A stretch of 48,085 nucleotides of DNA from Rhodococcus sp. (in: high G+C Gram-positive bacteria) (GTDB lineage Bacteria; Actinomycetota; Actinomycetes; Mycobacteriales; Mycobacteriaceae). The stretch spans positions 1-48,085 of the forward strand of contig NZ_JAHFVG010000044.1 of NCBI RefSeq assembly GCF_023264675.1. Direction: 5' to 3'. Shown piece by piece: positions 17,132 to 24,674 of the stretch. The notes under the pieces are model-generated. The model ran no database searches, was not told the origin of the DNA, and worked only from the letters and a program-made list of their open reading frames with translations. The translations under genes were made by a program, and so were the position numbers. Numbering within the stretch: position 1 is the first letter of the stretch; each line of letters starts with the position of its first letter.

Positions 17132-17346
17132 TTGACCCTGTGGTACGATTCACTCGACAGGGAGACCTGTGCTGCATGTCGGGCCTCCGCCCCCGGAGTC
17201 CACTCCCGATCGGGTTTGGAGGTCACTGGGCGGGACCAAGCCAATACGACACGTCTTTGACGCGACCGTAGGGGCTCCCAACCTTAAGGTGGGCGTGCAG
17301 CCGAGAGGCACCTCAACGGGATTCCAAGCCCCGCGAGGTGCCTTTC
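17132..17346 (+). ncRNA. candidate structured RNA upstream of the pentapeptide gene
   Basis: About 215 bases without coding signal but rich in paired elements: CCCTGT/ACAGGG (17136-17162), CTCC-GCCCCC-GGAG with a C-rich loop (17185-17198), CCCGATCGGG (17205-17214), ACCTTAAGGT (17281-17290) and a terminator-like hairpin at the end. TTGACC (17132) and TACGAT (17144) are both present but too close to serve one promoter. It could be a small RNA or the leader of the gene that follows. No known family is recognised. Confidence 0.35.
17305..17346 (+). terminator. terminator-like hairpin with TTT tail
   Basis: GAGGCACCTC (17305-17314) pairs with GAGGTGCC (17335-17342), followed by TTTC. The loop is 20 bases, so it could serve as an end of the candidate RNA or as an attenuator ahead of the pentapeptide gene. 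Confidence 0.45.
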
Positions 17347-17368
17347 GCGTATTCAGGCCCAGACAGCT

Positions 17369-19102
17369 GTGCAGGAGCTCGACGAGCCCGCGCATCACCT
17401 CGGCGACGCGTCCGCGCCAACCACGCCGCAAACCGCTACCGTCACCACCGTGAGCAGCCAGGACTCGGACCCCACCCAGCCCGCCAACACTCCGGCCACG
17501 AAACACCGAGACGAGATAAAACAGTCCAATGAGCTCGGCGAGCAAGAAGAACTCAGAGAGCTAGAGCTGCCCGCCGAACAATCCGTCACCGAATGGCTCG
17601 CACACAACAAAATCTCGATACCGATAACCCTGGCCACCGCACTCATCACCGGATTCGTCGCTGGACTTCTCGGCCCCACCGCATGGCACTGGTACCTCGA
17701 CCAAACAATCACCCCCGGACACGGAACCATCATCGGCGGAATATTCGTGGTCACCGCCGCCGCCATCGCCTACACCGGCACCCACCTCACCCGCACCAGC
17801 AACGAACGCCTCGCCAATCAACGAAACGAACTCGACACCACCAACACCCAACGCGCACACGACCTCACCGACACCCAGGAACTACGACGCCGATTCGTCA
17901 CCACCACAGCCCAATTCGCCGATCCATCACCGGAAGTCAGACTCGCAGGCGTCTACGCCCTCGAAGCACTCACCGACGACTGGATCGACCGCGGCAAACA
18001 CACAGATGCCCAAACCTGCATCAACTACCTCTGCGGCTACCTCACCCGGCCCTACACGCGACCCACAGAAGACCCCACCCTCCGCACCCACACCACACGA
18101 ACCCACCACACCAAATACAACTACACCGACGAAATCCACGAACATCCCAGAGACGACGTCAACGTCCGACAGGCCATCACCCGCACCATCGCCAACCACC
18201 TCCAACCCGAACACCACCACAACTGGAGCAACTACAACTACGACCTCACCGGCGCCCACTTCCAAAACGCAGACTTCACTGGTTCTCACTTCAAAGGAAC
18301 CATCGACTTCACGAAAGCCAACTTTCAGGGCGAGCAAACGTCGTTCGACGACGCGGAGTTCCACGGTGAGCGGACGTCGTTCAACGAGGCGGAGTTCCAC
18401 GGTGAGCAAACCTCGTTCGTCGAAGCGAAGTTCCACGGCGAGCGCACGACCTTCTTCTGTGCGGAGTTCCACAGTGAGCGGACGTGGTTCGGCCTCGCGG
18501 AGTTCCACAGTAAGCGCACGACGTTCCGCGGTGCGGAGTTTCACGGTGAGCAAACCTCGTTCCGCGGTGCGGAGTTTCACAGCGAGCGGTCGACGTTCCA
18601 GGATGCGGAGTTCTACAGCGAGCTGACAGTATTCGAAGGCGCGGAGTTTGGCGATGCGGACTTTCAGAGCAAGTGGACGTTGTTCAACGGTGCGGAGTTC
18701 CATGGTCAGCAAACCTCGTTCGGTGATGTGGAATTCCACAGTGAGCGAACGTCGTTCGGCGATGCGGAATTCCGCAGTGAGCGAACGTGGTTCGGCGGTG
18801 CGAAGTTCCACAGTGAGCGGACGACGTTCGCCGGTGCGAAGTTCCACAGTGAGCGGACGACGTTCTTTCTTGCGGAGTTCCACAGTGAGCGGACGACCTT
18901 CTTTCTTGCGGAGTTCCACGGTAAGCGGACGTTGTTCAACGAGGCGAAGTTTCATGGCAAGCAGACGGCGTTCGACAACCCGCGGGTGTGGAACAACGTC
19001 TGCTTCGACTGGGATCCTGAAATGCCCTATGCCGTAGTAGCAACCAGACCGGATAACGTCACGCCGCACGACTGGCCACCCGCTGTAGAGCAAAACAGCT
19101 AG
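17369..19102 (+). CDS. membrane-anchored pentapeptide-repeat protein
   Basis: 577 residues from GTG 17369; a shorter start, GTG 17450, lies seven bases behind TACCGT and fits a leaderless start better. Two membrane segments are visible (ISIPITLATALITGFVAGLL and TIIGGIFVVTAAAIAYTG, about 80-140), then a charged coiled stretch (SNERLANQRNELDTTNTQ) and the FADPSPEVRLAGVYALEALTDDW motif that precedes repeats in many actinobacterial pentapeptide proteins. From about residue 300 the protein is a tandem array with Phe every few residues (AxFHxExTxF), forming a right-handed beta helix. Role unknown; DNA mimicry, as in MfpA, is one possibility but that class lacks the membrane anchor. Confidence 0.75.
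   Translation: MQELDEPAHHLGDASAPTTPQTATVTTVSSQDSDPTQPANTPATKHRDEIKQSNELGEQEELRELELPAEQSVTEWLAHNKISIPITLATALITGFVAGLLGPTAWHWYLDQTITPGHGTIIGGIFVVTAAAIAYTGTHLTRTSNERLANQRNELDTTNTQRAHDLTDTQELRRRFVTTTAQFADPSPEVRLAGVYALEALTDDWIDRGKHTDAQTCINYLCGYLTRPYTRPTEDPTLRTHTTRTHHTKYNYTDEIHEHPRDDVNVRQAITRTIANHLQPEHHHNWSNYNYDLTGAHFQNADFTGSHFKGTIDFTKANFQGEQTSFDDAEFHGERTSFNEAEFHGEQTSFVEAKFHGERTTFFCAEFHSERTWFGLAEFHSKRTTFRGAEFHGEQTSFRGAEFHSERSTFQDAEFYSELTVFEGAEFGDADFQSKWTLFNGAEFHGQQTSFGDVEFHSERTSFGDAEFRSERTWFGGAKFHSERTTFAGAKFHSERTTFFLAEFHSERTTFFLAEFHGKRTLFNEAKFHGKQTAFDNPRVWNNVCFDWDPEMPYAVVATRPDNVTPHDWPPAVEQNS
18330..18975 (+). repeat. 36-bp tandem repeats encoding 12-residue units
   Basis: About 17-18 near-identical copies of a 36-base unit (GCGGAGTTCCACAGTGAGCG and variants), one carrying an extra five codons (GDADF insert near 18650). 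Encoded unit: AEFHxERTxFxx. The DNA-level identity points to recent unequal crossing-over, so copy number may vary between strains. Confidence 0.9.
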
Positions 19103-19203
19103 AGCTACCGCGACACCGAGCGCGGTCAACCTCTGCAGCTCCCGCACAATCACCTTCGAGTAGTCCACGGCGCCGAGGTTGGCACGTCGACGACAGAGCC
19201 GCG

Positions 19204-19554
19204 GTGATGCATCCGCCTGTCGGCGGCCGGCCACCCTGCGGGCGTCCACCGAACCGAACGGCGCTGCGCGCCGTATCAAACTTGTTGAAAAGCAGTTGTT
19301 TTCGGCCGTTGTTCTGGCTACGGCGATCCTGCATCACCCGTACCCGCCTAACCCACCCCGCACTCCGCGTTCGCTCCGGCCCTTCGGGCTCCGAAAACTT
19401 TTCAGAGCGCCTCCGGCTGAAAACTTTTCGTCTGACGAGGCAGGACAGCGTGCCCGTGCGCTGCTGGCTCTCCTCACGCCAGAACACCGACGGCGAAAAC
19501 AACGTGGCAGAGACCGGGCTTATCGGGTCGGCCAGTAGGGGAGAGGAACCCACC
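19204..19554 (+). repeat. dispersed leader repeat, copy A
   Basis: Diverged copy of a ~300-base module also found at 20730, 22370 and 35984. Core at 19229-19275; paired palindromes GAAAACTTTTC at 19393-19403 and 19419-19429; then CTCTCCTCACGCCAGAA and CGGCGAAAACAACGTGGCAGA, shared closely with copy D. It ends at the RBS of the gene at 19555. The 100 bases between 19103 and 19203 hold nothing I can name. Confidence 0.8.
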
Positions 19555-20064
19555 ATGAGCGCATTCACCGTCTCAAGCGAACACATCGCAGTACTCGTCC
19601 ACGCCGGACTGTGGTCACCGCTACGCCCGCTCACCTGGGCGGTTCCGACCCCGGATGGAGAGCTGCCCATCGACGGCAACGCGTACAACGGCATCATCCC
19701 AGGTTGGCGCCCATTCAGTCGGGCACGTCAACTCACCGCCGCCAGCGCCGACGCGGTCGGGCAAATGCTCCTCGATCAGAACATCGCCAGCGTCAACGAC
19801 ACCTACAACGACGACGACCTCGCGATCTACACCCACCAGCGACCCCGCAGCATCCACCGCCAGCCCGTCGAAATTCTGAAGGCGATCAGCTGCTACCGCT
19901 ACCAAGCCGACGCCACCGACAACTGGTCCACCAGCGAAGCGTTCCACTTCTGCACGGTCCTCGAAACGGCCACCATCGAAAAGCTCCCCGGGTGGGAGAA
20001 TGCAGCATGGGCGATCGGCCACGACACCCCGATCCTCACCGAACAGCGAGCCGACACCGCCTGA
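19555..20064 (+). CDS. conserved mobile-region protein of unknown function
   Basis: 169 residues; ATG 19555 lies behind AGGGGAGAGGAA. I do not recognise a named family. The protein is soluble and mixed alpha/beta; conserved-looking features are an N-terminal helix (VSSEHIAVLVHAGLW), QMLLDQNIASVNDTYND, PVEILKAISCYRYQADATDNW and the C-terminal LETATIEKLPGWENAAW. The upstream extension of the open frame is the leader repeat and is not coding. It heads a set of three small genes ending in a strong terminator, so it may share a transcript with the membrane protein at 20154. Confidence 0.65.
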   Translation: MSAFTVSSEHIAVLVHAGLWSPLRPLTWAVPTPDGELPIDGNAYNGIIPGWRPFSRARQLTAASADAVGQMLLDQNIASVNDTYNDDDLAIYTHQRPRSIHRQPVEILKAISCYRYQADATDNWSTSEAFHFCTVLETATIEKLPGWENAAWAIGHDTPILTEQRADTA

Positions 20065-20153
20065 CACAGCGGCCTGGGGCAGTCCCACCAGCGCGAAAAC
20101 TGACCCAGGCCGCCGCTCGCAGCCAACCCACCGAAAGGAATGCACACACCGTC

Positions 20154-20483
20154 ATGCCCGCTCAAGCATGGATAACCCTCATCGTCGGCGTCCTGGCCGT
20201 CGCCGGAGTCATGGCTACCGTCAACCAACGCACCCGCGCAGACAACAGGGCTCAGAGTTGGTCGCGGATAACGTGGTGTCTCGATCACACCGTCAGCGAC
20301 GACGACGACGAAGCCGCCCTCGGCTGGGACGTATTCCGGACAGTGGCCACCACACCGTTCATCGCCAAGACCGACCGCCGCACCCTGCAAGCGATCTCCC
20401 AACGCGCTGCCCGAGACGACCTGGCGGAAACCGACGACACCAGCGACAATGGAACCGAGACAGAGACGGAGGATCCGCGATGA
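20154..20483 (+). CDS. small single-pass membrane protein
   Basis: 109 residues with one N-terminal membrane segment (WITLIVGVLAVAGVMATV, about 6-23) and an acidic, Thr-rich C-terminus. AAAGGAA lies ~16 bases ahead of ATG 20154, a loose spacing. No family recognised. It is 89 bases behind the gene at 19555 and its stop overlaps the next start (ATGA). Confidence 0.6.
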   Translation: MPAQAWITLIVGVLAVAGVMATVNQRTRADNRAQSWSRITWCLDHTVSDDDDEAALGWDVFRTVATTPFIAKTDRRTLQAISQRAARDDLAETDDTSDNGTETETEDPR

Positions 20484-20647
20484 CCACCACCGAGAACCGA
20501 CCGACCCGACGAGGCCGGTCGATGAAAGTGCGCTCCGCTGCCGCCCGTGCCTCGATCGCTCTGCTTGAGTACGACAAAGACCCCGTCCCGCAGTGGCTCC
20601 GCGATGTCGCCGACGGCAAAGATACTCCCGCGGCCCGGACCGACTGA
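20480..20647 (+). CDS. small basic protein, unknown function
   Basis: 55 residues, Arg-rich N-terminal half then LLEYDKDPVPQWLRDVADG. ATG 20480 overlaps the preceding stop (ATGA) and has GGAGG nine bases ahead, giving good support for translation. No family recognised. Confidence 0.55.
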   Translation: MTTTENRPTRRGRSMKVRSAAARASIALLEYDKDPVPQWLRDVADGKDTPAARTD

Positions 20648-20665
20648 CCCACCAGCTACCCGACA

Positions 20666-20696
20666 GGCCCGTCCCGCAGCAGGGACGGGCCTTTCT
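20666..20696 (+). terminator. Rho-independent terminator
   Basis: A perfect ten-pair stem GGCCCGTCCC - GCAGCA - GGGACGGGCC followed by TTTCT. It closes the 19555-20647 gene set. Confidence 0.9.
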
Positions 20697-20729
20697 CGTG
20701 TTGTCGCCCTCACCCGTGTTGTCGCGCCC

Positions 20730-21021
20730 GGCCACCTTCGGTGTCCACCGAATCGAGCTCCGCTGCGCTCCGCACTGTAGAAAAGATTCTTTTTCCCTTC
20801 TGGCCTTCCGATTTTGACCGGCGGTGACCTCCGCGCAACCGCCGGCGTCCGCTGCGCTCCCGGCCCAAGGGCTCCGAAACTTTTCAGAGCCCGTTGGTGA
20901 AAACTTTCGGCCCGACAATTGCACTCCGGCCACCTCATGCCGGTCCAACTCTCCCCTGCCAAAAGGGCAAAAAAATTGGCGGGCACACCGGGCCTGTCAC
21001 CCGAGCACCAAGGGGAGCGTC
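20730..21021 (+). repeat. dispersed leader repeat, copy B
   Basis: The 46-base core at 20730-20775 is identical to copy C and differs by one base from copy D. Degenerate palindromes GAAACTTTTC (20876-20885) and GAAAACTTTC (20899-20908) follow. It ends at the RBS of the gene at 21022. Confidence 0.85.
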
Positions 21022-21636
21022 ATGCACGATCAGGCCACCGCACACACCACCACCAGCAACACCGACTCCGACCGGCACGGCGCAGTGATCACCCACACCA
21101 CCGCAACCATCCTCGGACGCCAGAAAGCGGTCATCAACATTCACGCCGCCGCCACCGACGAAGCCCAGATGATCGTCACCATGGGCCGCATGATGATGAC
21201 CTTCCGCTCCGCCGCCGCCGTCCACGGATTCATCGCCGGATTCGCCGACGCACGCACCCTCATCGGCCGCATCGACGCCCACGCACCTCAGCCTGGCGGC
21301 CCCGGTGACGATTTCGCCCGCGCCGCTCTCTCCGTTGTCTGGCTCGCACCGCCCGAGACCGCCGTCACCCCGCGTGAGCAGTACATTCCCGCGCGCCGCC
21401 GCACCATGCACTGGGTCGAAATCCATATGGGACCGGTGACCTGGCGCATCCTCGACCGCCTCGGCTACGTCACCATGCTCGACGAGCTGCGCACCATCCA
21501 CCGCACCGCCGTCGCAGTTTTCACCGACGGCGAGCACTACCGCAGCGACCCCACCGTCCTGACCGACTCGTTCGACGACGCCGAACGCGAACACCAGGAG
21601 GATATGGCCGCGCCGTGGCGCCGCCGCCTCAAATGA
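21022..21636 (+). CDS. unknown protein downstream of leader repeat B
   Basis: 204 residues from ATG 21022 behind AAGGGGAG. No family recognised. A compact alpha/beta middle (QMIVTMGRMMMTFRSAAAVHGFIAGFADARTLI, about 50-82) is followed by ALSVVWLAPPETAVTPREQYIPARR and a C-terminal WRILDRLGYVTMLDELRTIHRTAVAVF. The upstream continuation of the open frame runs through repeat B and is not counted as coding. Base composition matches the rest of the backbone. Confidence 0.6.
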   Translation: MHDQATAHTTTSNTDSDRHGAVITHTTATILGRQKAVINIHAAATDEAQMIVTMGRMMMTFRSAAAVHGFIAGFADARTLIGRIDAHAPQPGGPGDDFARAALSVVWLAPPETAVTPREQYIPARRRTMHWVEIHMGPVTWRILDRLGYVTMLDELRTIHRTAVAVFTDGEHYRSDPTVLTDSFDDAEREHQEDMAAPWRRRLK

Positions 21637-21652
21637 GCCCCGGCGACCAGCC

Positions 21653-21681
21653 GGCCCCGAAACTCCCGCGGTTTCGGGGCC
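21653..21681 (+). terminator. strong hairpin behind the 21022 gene
   Basis: GGCCCCGAAAC - TCCCGCG - GTTTCGGGGCC, 11 perfect pairs, 16 bases after the stop codon. The tail is not T-rich, so it may act with Rho or as an RNA-stabilising structure. Confidence 0.55.
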
Positions 21682-21834
21682 GCGGCTGTATCCATCCACA
21701 GGCCGACGACTTATCCCCAGATTCCGGAAATTGCCTGCGCATCGCGGACCTCGCTGGCGCTCGGTACACGATGCTGAAAACCCGCGCACCCGCTACACAC
21801 CCACGCGCGCCGACAAACAGGGAGCCCGCACCGC
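21682..21834 (+). other. intergenic segment with DnaA-box-like sequences
   Basis: TTATCCCCAG (about 21711) and ATCCATCCACAGG (about 21691) resemble DnaA boxes with one or two mismatches. Nothing else supports an origin here. Confidence 0.2.
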
Positions 21835-22140
21835 ATGATCACCTGGACCGTCACCACCCGACCCAACCGCCGATCCGAGACCATCACCGCAGCAGGAGCA
21901 GAACCGCGCCTCGACCAAGCCAAACGGATGGCCGCCGACGCCGTCCGCTACGCCCTCCTCGACGCACGAACCCACGCCGACGCCAGCCGCAACGGCACCC
22001 CACCGACCTATCTGGTTTCCATCGACGACGAATGCGCCCTCATCGTCGGCCTCGGAGCCTGCCGACCCGCCAACTACAACGGTGTCCTCGACGCCCTCGA
22101 ACATTTCGATGGAACCTCGACGCACCTGCTCTACATGTAA
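21835..22140 (+). CDS. small conserved-looking protein, unknown function
   Basis: 101 residues from ATG 21835, with GGGAG 11 bases ahead. No family recognised. The sequence has an N-terminal beta stretch (ITWTVTTRPNRRSETITAAG), a helix (RLDQAKRMAADAVRYALLDAR) and LVSIDDECALIVGLGACRPANYNGVLDALEHF. Placement in the backbone between two leader repeats suggests a transfer or maintenance accessory, but nothing in the protein shows it. Confidence 0.55.
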   Translation: MITWTVTTRPNRRSETITAAGAEPRLDQAKRMAADAVRYALLDARTHADASRNGTPPTYLVSIDDECALIVGLGACRPANYNGVLDALEHFDGTSTHLLYM

Positions 22141-22197
22141 CGCAGAACCGTTGCAGCAGAGCCGAACCTGTCGGTGCCGCCCGCAATACTCCACGTC

Positions 22198-22344
22198 ATG
22201 CGAATCCGAACACTCCACGGACCACCGCTCCCCACCGAAATCGTGGTGCACACAGCGCTGGCACTTGCGCTGTCGGCCGGCGACCGACCGGCCTACGCCC
22301 CCGTACCCGAGAACCACACGAGAACGATCACACGGCCGACGTAG
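22198..22344 (+). CDS. possible 48-residue protein
   Basis: Short frame MRIRTLHGPPLPTEIVVHTA and on, ending THTRPT-like at TAG 22344. Codons keep the GC-rich third-position habit of the neighbours, but there is no clear RBS and a GTG at 22174 is an alternative start. Tentative. Confidence 0.3.
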   Translation: MRIRTLHGPPLPTEIVVHTALALALSAGDRPAYAPVPENHTRTITRPT

Positions 22345-22369
22345 TCACCGCGGCCGCGTGCCGCGGGTA

Positions 22370-22708
22370 CTGCATCCACCTGTCGGTGGCCGGCCACCTT
22401 CGGTGTCCACCGAATCGAGCTCCGCTGCGCTCCGCACCGTGAAAGAGATTTCTTTCTCGTACATCTGGCTCCCGGCGAGTCTGCGTCACCCGTGACCGCC
22501 GTATCAACGGCTGGCGTCGCACGCTCCGGCCGATGGCTCCGAACACTTTTCACACCCGCACTCGCTGCGCTCGCGGTGAAAACTGTCCGGCCCAGCCGTT
22601 GACCCGTCGTCCCCGTCCGCCGCTGTCTCTTCCTACGCCAGATGACGGCGAGAAAGAAATGGGCAGAGCGAAAGGCCGGGGGACCGGTCGGGCACGGGAG
22701 GAATCATC
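22370..22708 (+). repeat. dispersed leader repeat, copy C
   Basis: Core 22392-22437 is identical to copy B. The preceding 22 bases (GCATCCACCTGTCGGTGG) are shared with copy A. Degenerate palindromes GAACACTTTTC (22541-22551) and GAAAACTGTCC (22578-22588). It ends at the RBS of the ardC-like gene. Confidence 0.85.
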
Positions 22709-22873
22709 ATGGGAGCACGGACAGCAACCGCAGCGGACAAGGCGCAGGCACGCCGCAAGCTCGCCGAGACGCTACAGGCATCGATCACCGAAAAGGTAAC
22801 GGAGCTGACCGGTTCCGATGCGTGGCGCGCCTATCTCGACGCCGCAATGTCGTTCCACAGCTACAGTGCTGGC
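22709..22873 (+). pseudogene. ArdC-like antirestriction protein, 5' part (split by insertion)
   Basis: 55 codons from ATG 22709, behind GGGAGGAATC. The peptide ends SDAWRAYLDAAMSFHSYSAG, the start of the ssDNA-binding N-terminal domain of ArdC-like proteins, which normally continues NVLLILTQKP. That continuation is found in frame at 35198. The reading frame beyond 22873 belongs to the inserted element. Joining 22709-22873 to 35198-35938 gives an intact 301-residue protein. Confidence 0.85.
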
Positions 22874-22913
22874 AGTGTGGGTGTATTCGAACCTGTGAAT
22901 GCTTTCCCACCGA

Positions 22914-24314
22914 TCAGGATCGGCGGTTGGCGGCGTAGTTCGCCCATTGGCCGTTCGTCTTGAGGGTGTGTTGGGCGACGGTGTGAGCATTGAGGCCCAA
23001 GATTCCCGCGAGCACGCTCGGCGGCAGCTCACGGGCAAGCTGTTCGGTGGCGGACAGTCGTAGCTTTCGGGGCTCGATCCCGATGGCGCGCAATCGGTTT
23101 CCCAGAGTGGTCGCAGTCAATGGTTTGTCGGCGTGGCCGCCTGCGAAGAGCCACGTCGTGGGCAATTGCTCGACAGTTCCGGTGCGCCGCTTGAGGGGCA
23201 GTGTTCGGGCGATCGCTGCGAACGGATCCGGCAGGAAGAGGACGTCGGTGGTACCGAGTCGTAGGCCTGTGGTTGTCACGGTGGCGATCAGGTCGGCCGT
23301 GGTGAGGCTGACGATTCGCCGTAGCGGCTGCGCGTAGAGGGCGACCAGTGCGCCTGCCAGTCGATCCACTGGGTCGAGTGATTCGTCTTGGACCAGGCGT
23401 CGACCGATCTGCCAGCGGTCTTCGGCGTCGGTCGGTAGTTCTGCGTGGACTCGACGACCTTTCGGGAGGTCGATTTCTTTCGGTAGGTGCCGTGTTCTGC
23501 GTGCCCAGGTCAGAAACGGGCGCACGTGCCATCGAGACGTGCCGGGCTCCGCGAACCAGGCGTCTATGGCGTGTTGCTCACAATGGTGCATGTCAGTTCC
23601 TCGTCGTTCGAGGGTGTTGAGGAACTCGATGACTTGGAGGATTTGGCAGCGTGCGTTCTGAACAGCGGTGCCCATAGGTCGGTGCGATTCGAGTCCGCGC
23701 AAGCGCGGCAGCACAGCCCAGTGCGTCCACTGGCTTGCGAGCTTGTGGTGGCCTGAGTCGAGTCCACTCAGAAGTTGAGGTAGCTCCGTCTCGAGCCGCC
23801 GGAGACTGCGACGGGCGTCGGGTTCGAGGATGCCCGTAGCGACGAGAAGTGATCGGAGATAGTCGACCGACTTGGGCCGGGGGAGCAGGTCGAGTGATCC
23901 GTGGGTGAGGGGAATAGTGCCGTCGTGGAGGCCACCCAGTAGGTCCGTGTTGCGGTTCAACCATCGCCGTGTGGTCTTCGGTTCGGCTTGCATGATGGCG
24001 TCACGGAGAGGCCCCAGGAGCCCGCCGGCGGTGGGCGGCAAGACGTGCTCGAGGTGGCAGCGGAGCGCGCATCGCGCGCACATGCGTTCGCCGTCCATGG
24101 CGATCAGGGGCTGTCCGACGCTGGGGCACCGCGGGCAGCTTCGCTGCGCCTTCTCGCGGCACCATCGGCATAATGCGTTGTCGTCCAACAGCTTGTCGGG
24201 TTTCGCGCAGCCGGTGCACGCGCCGCGATGCTGTCGGCGTCTCTTCCTGCAGCGGTCACATACCCGGACGCGGTCTACGGATGAATTGCACAGTACACAA
24301 ACAGTATTGGTCAT
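22914..24314 (-). CDS. zinc-ribbon tyrosine-recombinase-like protein (triad third gene)
   Basis: 466 residues from ATG 24314, which overlaps the XRE stop (ATGA). The first ~90 residues hold six CxxC pairs (CVLC, CDRC, CTGC, CRWC, CPRC, CARC), a cluster of zinc ribbons. The rest aligns loosely with tyrosine recombinases: a core-binding-like region (FLNTLERRG...AWFAEPGTSRWHVRPFLTWA) and ALVALYAQPLRRIVSLTTADL, where the usual catalytic Arg environment is altered. The C-terminal LRLSATEQLARELPPSVLAGILGLNAHTVAQHTLK lacks HxxR and Tyr nucleophile. Likely a DNA-binding partner of the active recombinase at 24675-25787, needed for recognising the element ends. Confidence 0.65.
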   Translation of the reverse strand: MTNTVCVLCNSSVDRVRVCDRCRKRRRQHRGACTGCAKPDKLLDDNALCRWCREKAQRSCPRCPSVGQPLIAMDGERMCARCALRCHLEHVLPPTAGGLLGPLRDAIMQAEPKTTRRWLNRNTDLLGGLHDGTIPLTHGSLDLLPRPKSVDYLRSLLVATGILEPDARRSLRRLETELPQLLSGLDSGHHKLASQWTHWAVLPRLRGLESHRPMGTAVQNARCQILQVIEFLNTLERRGTDMHHCEQHAIDAWFAEPGTSRWHVRPFLTWARRTRHLPKEIDLPKGRRVHAELPTDAEDRWQIGRRLVQDESLDPVDRLAGALVALYAQPLRRIVSLTTADLIATVTTTGLRLGTTDVLFLPDPFAAIARTLPLKRRTGTVEQLPTTWLFAGGHADKPLTATTLGNRLRAIGIEPRKLRLSATEQLARELPPSVLAGILGLNAHTVAQHTLKTNGQWANYAANRRS

Positions 24315-24661
24315 TTCGTGCGTTTGATTTCCGCTCGCCGTGGTGTGCGCGTCTTCGCGTCGGATGGTGTTGCCGCGGTCTTCGGCCGATGGGTAGTTGT
24401 ACCGGTCGCTCGCACAGTCGCCTGTTCGGTGACGGGTTCGATCAGATCGTTCGGTGTGCACGAGAGTATGTCGCAGAGCGCCGCGAGGGTACGCAGGCTG
24501 AGGCGTTCTGGCGTCCCAGTTACCAGGCGATACACCTGAGCTTCGGACAAACTGATCCCGCGCTCGGCGAGCAGCGGTCCCAGACCGGTCGTCGCGAAAA
24601 TTCCCCTCTCGGCCAACAGTCGGCGTAAGTGCCAGTCGTAGCTCAAGCGTGGCTGTTGCAT
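24311..24661 (-). CDS. XRE-family regulator (triad second gene)
   Basis: 116 residues: helix-turn-helix region AERGISLSEAQVYRLVTGTPERLSLRTLAALCDILSCTPNDLIEP (about 33-77) and a basic C-terminal tail. ATG 24661 lies behind GGACGGAGACTGGG and 13 bases after the recombinase stop. It is clearly homologous to the small protein at 41289-41621 (shared W-x-LR...AxR-I, L-x-x-L-x-x-x-C-x-x-L-x-CT-x-x-DL), which stands in the same place of another triad. Probable role: repressor or directionality factor for the recombinase operon. Confidence 0.8.
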   Translation of the reverse strand: MQQPRLSYDWHLRRLLAERGIFATTGLGPLLAERGISLSEAQVYRLVTGTPERLSLRTLAALCDILSCTPNDLIEPVTEQATVRATGTTTHRPKTAATPSDAKTRTPRRAEIKRTK

Positions 24662-24674
24662 CCCAGTCTCCGTC

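Noticed and set aside
18330..18975. CRISPR array (unit length of 36 bases)
   Set aside because: Repeats are contiguous with no spacers and stay in one reading frame of a recognisable protein.
17927..19279. Long minus-strand frame across the pentapeptide gene, including a hydrophobic LTALGVAVALAVLLYSGW segment near its start
   Set aside because: The body is a mirror of the 36-base repeats (RPLTVELR units). The hydrophobic bit lies in the short gap after the real gene and lacks an RBS and a nearby stop.
22880..22895. tRNA TpsiC-arm-like GGTTCGAATAC at the element's left end
   Set aside because: No acceptor, D or anticodon arms around it, and the insertion site is the ardC-like gene, not a tRNA.
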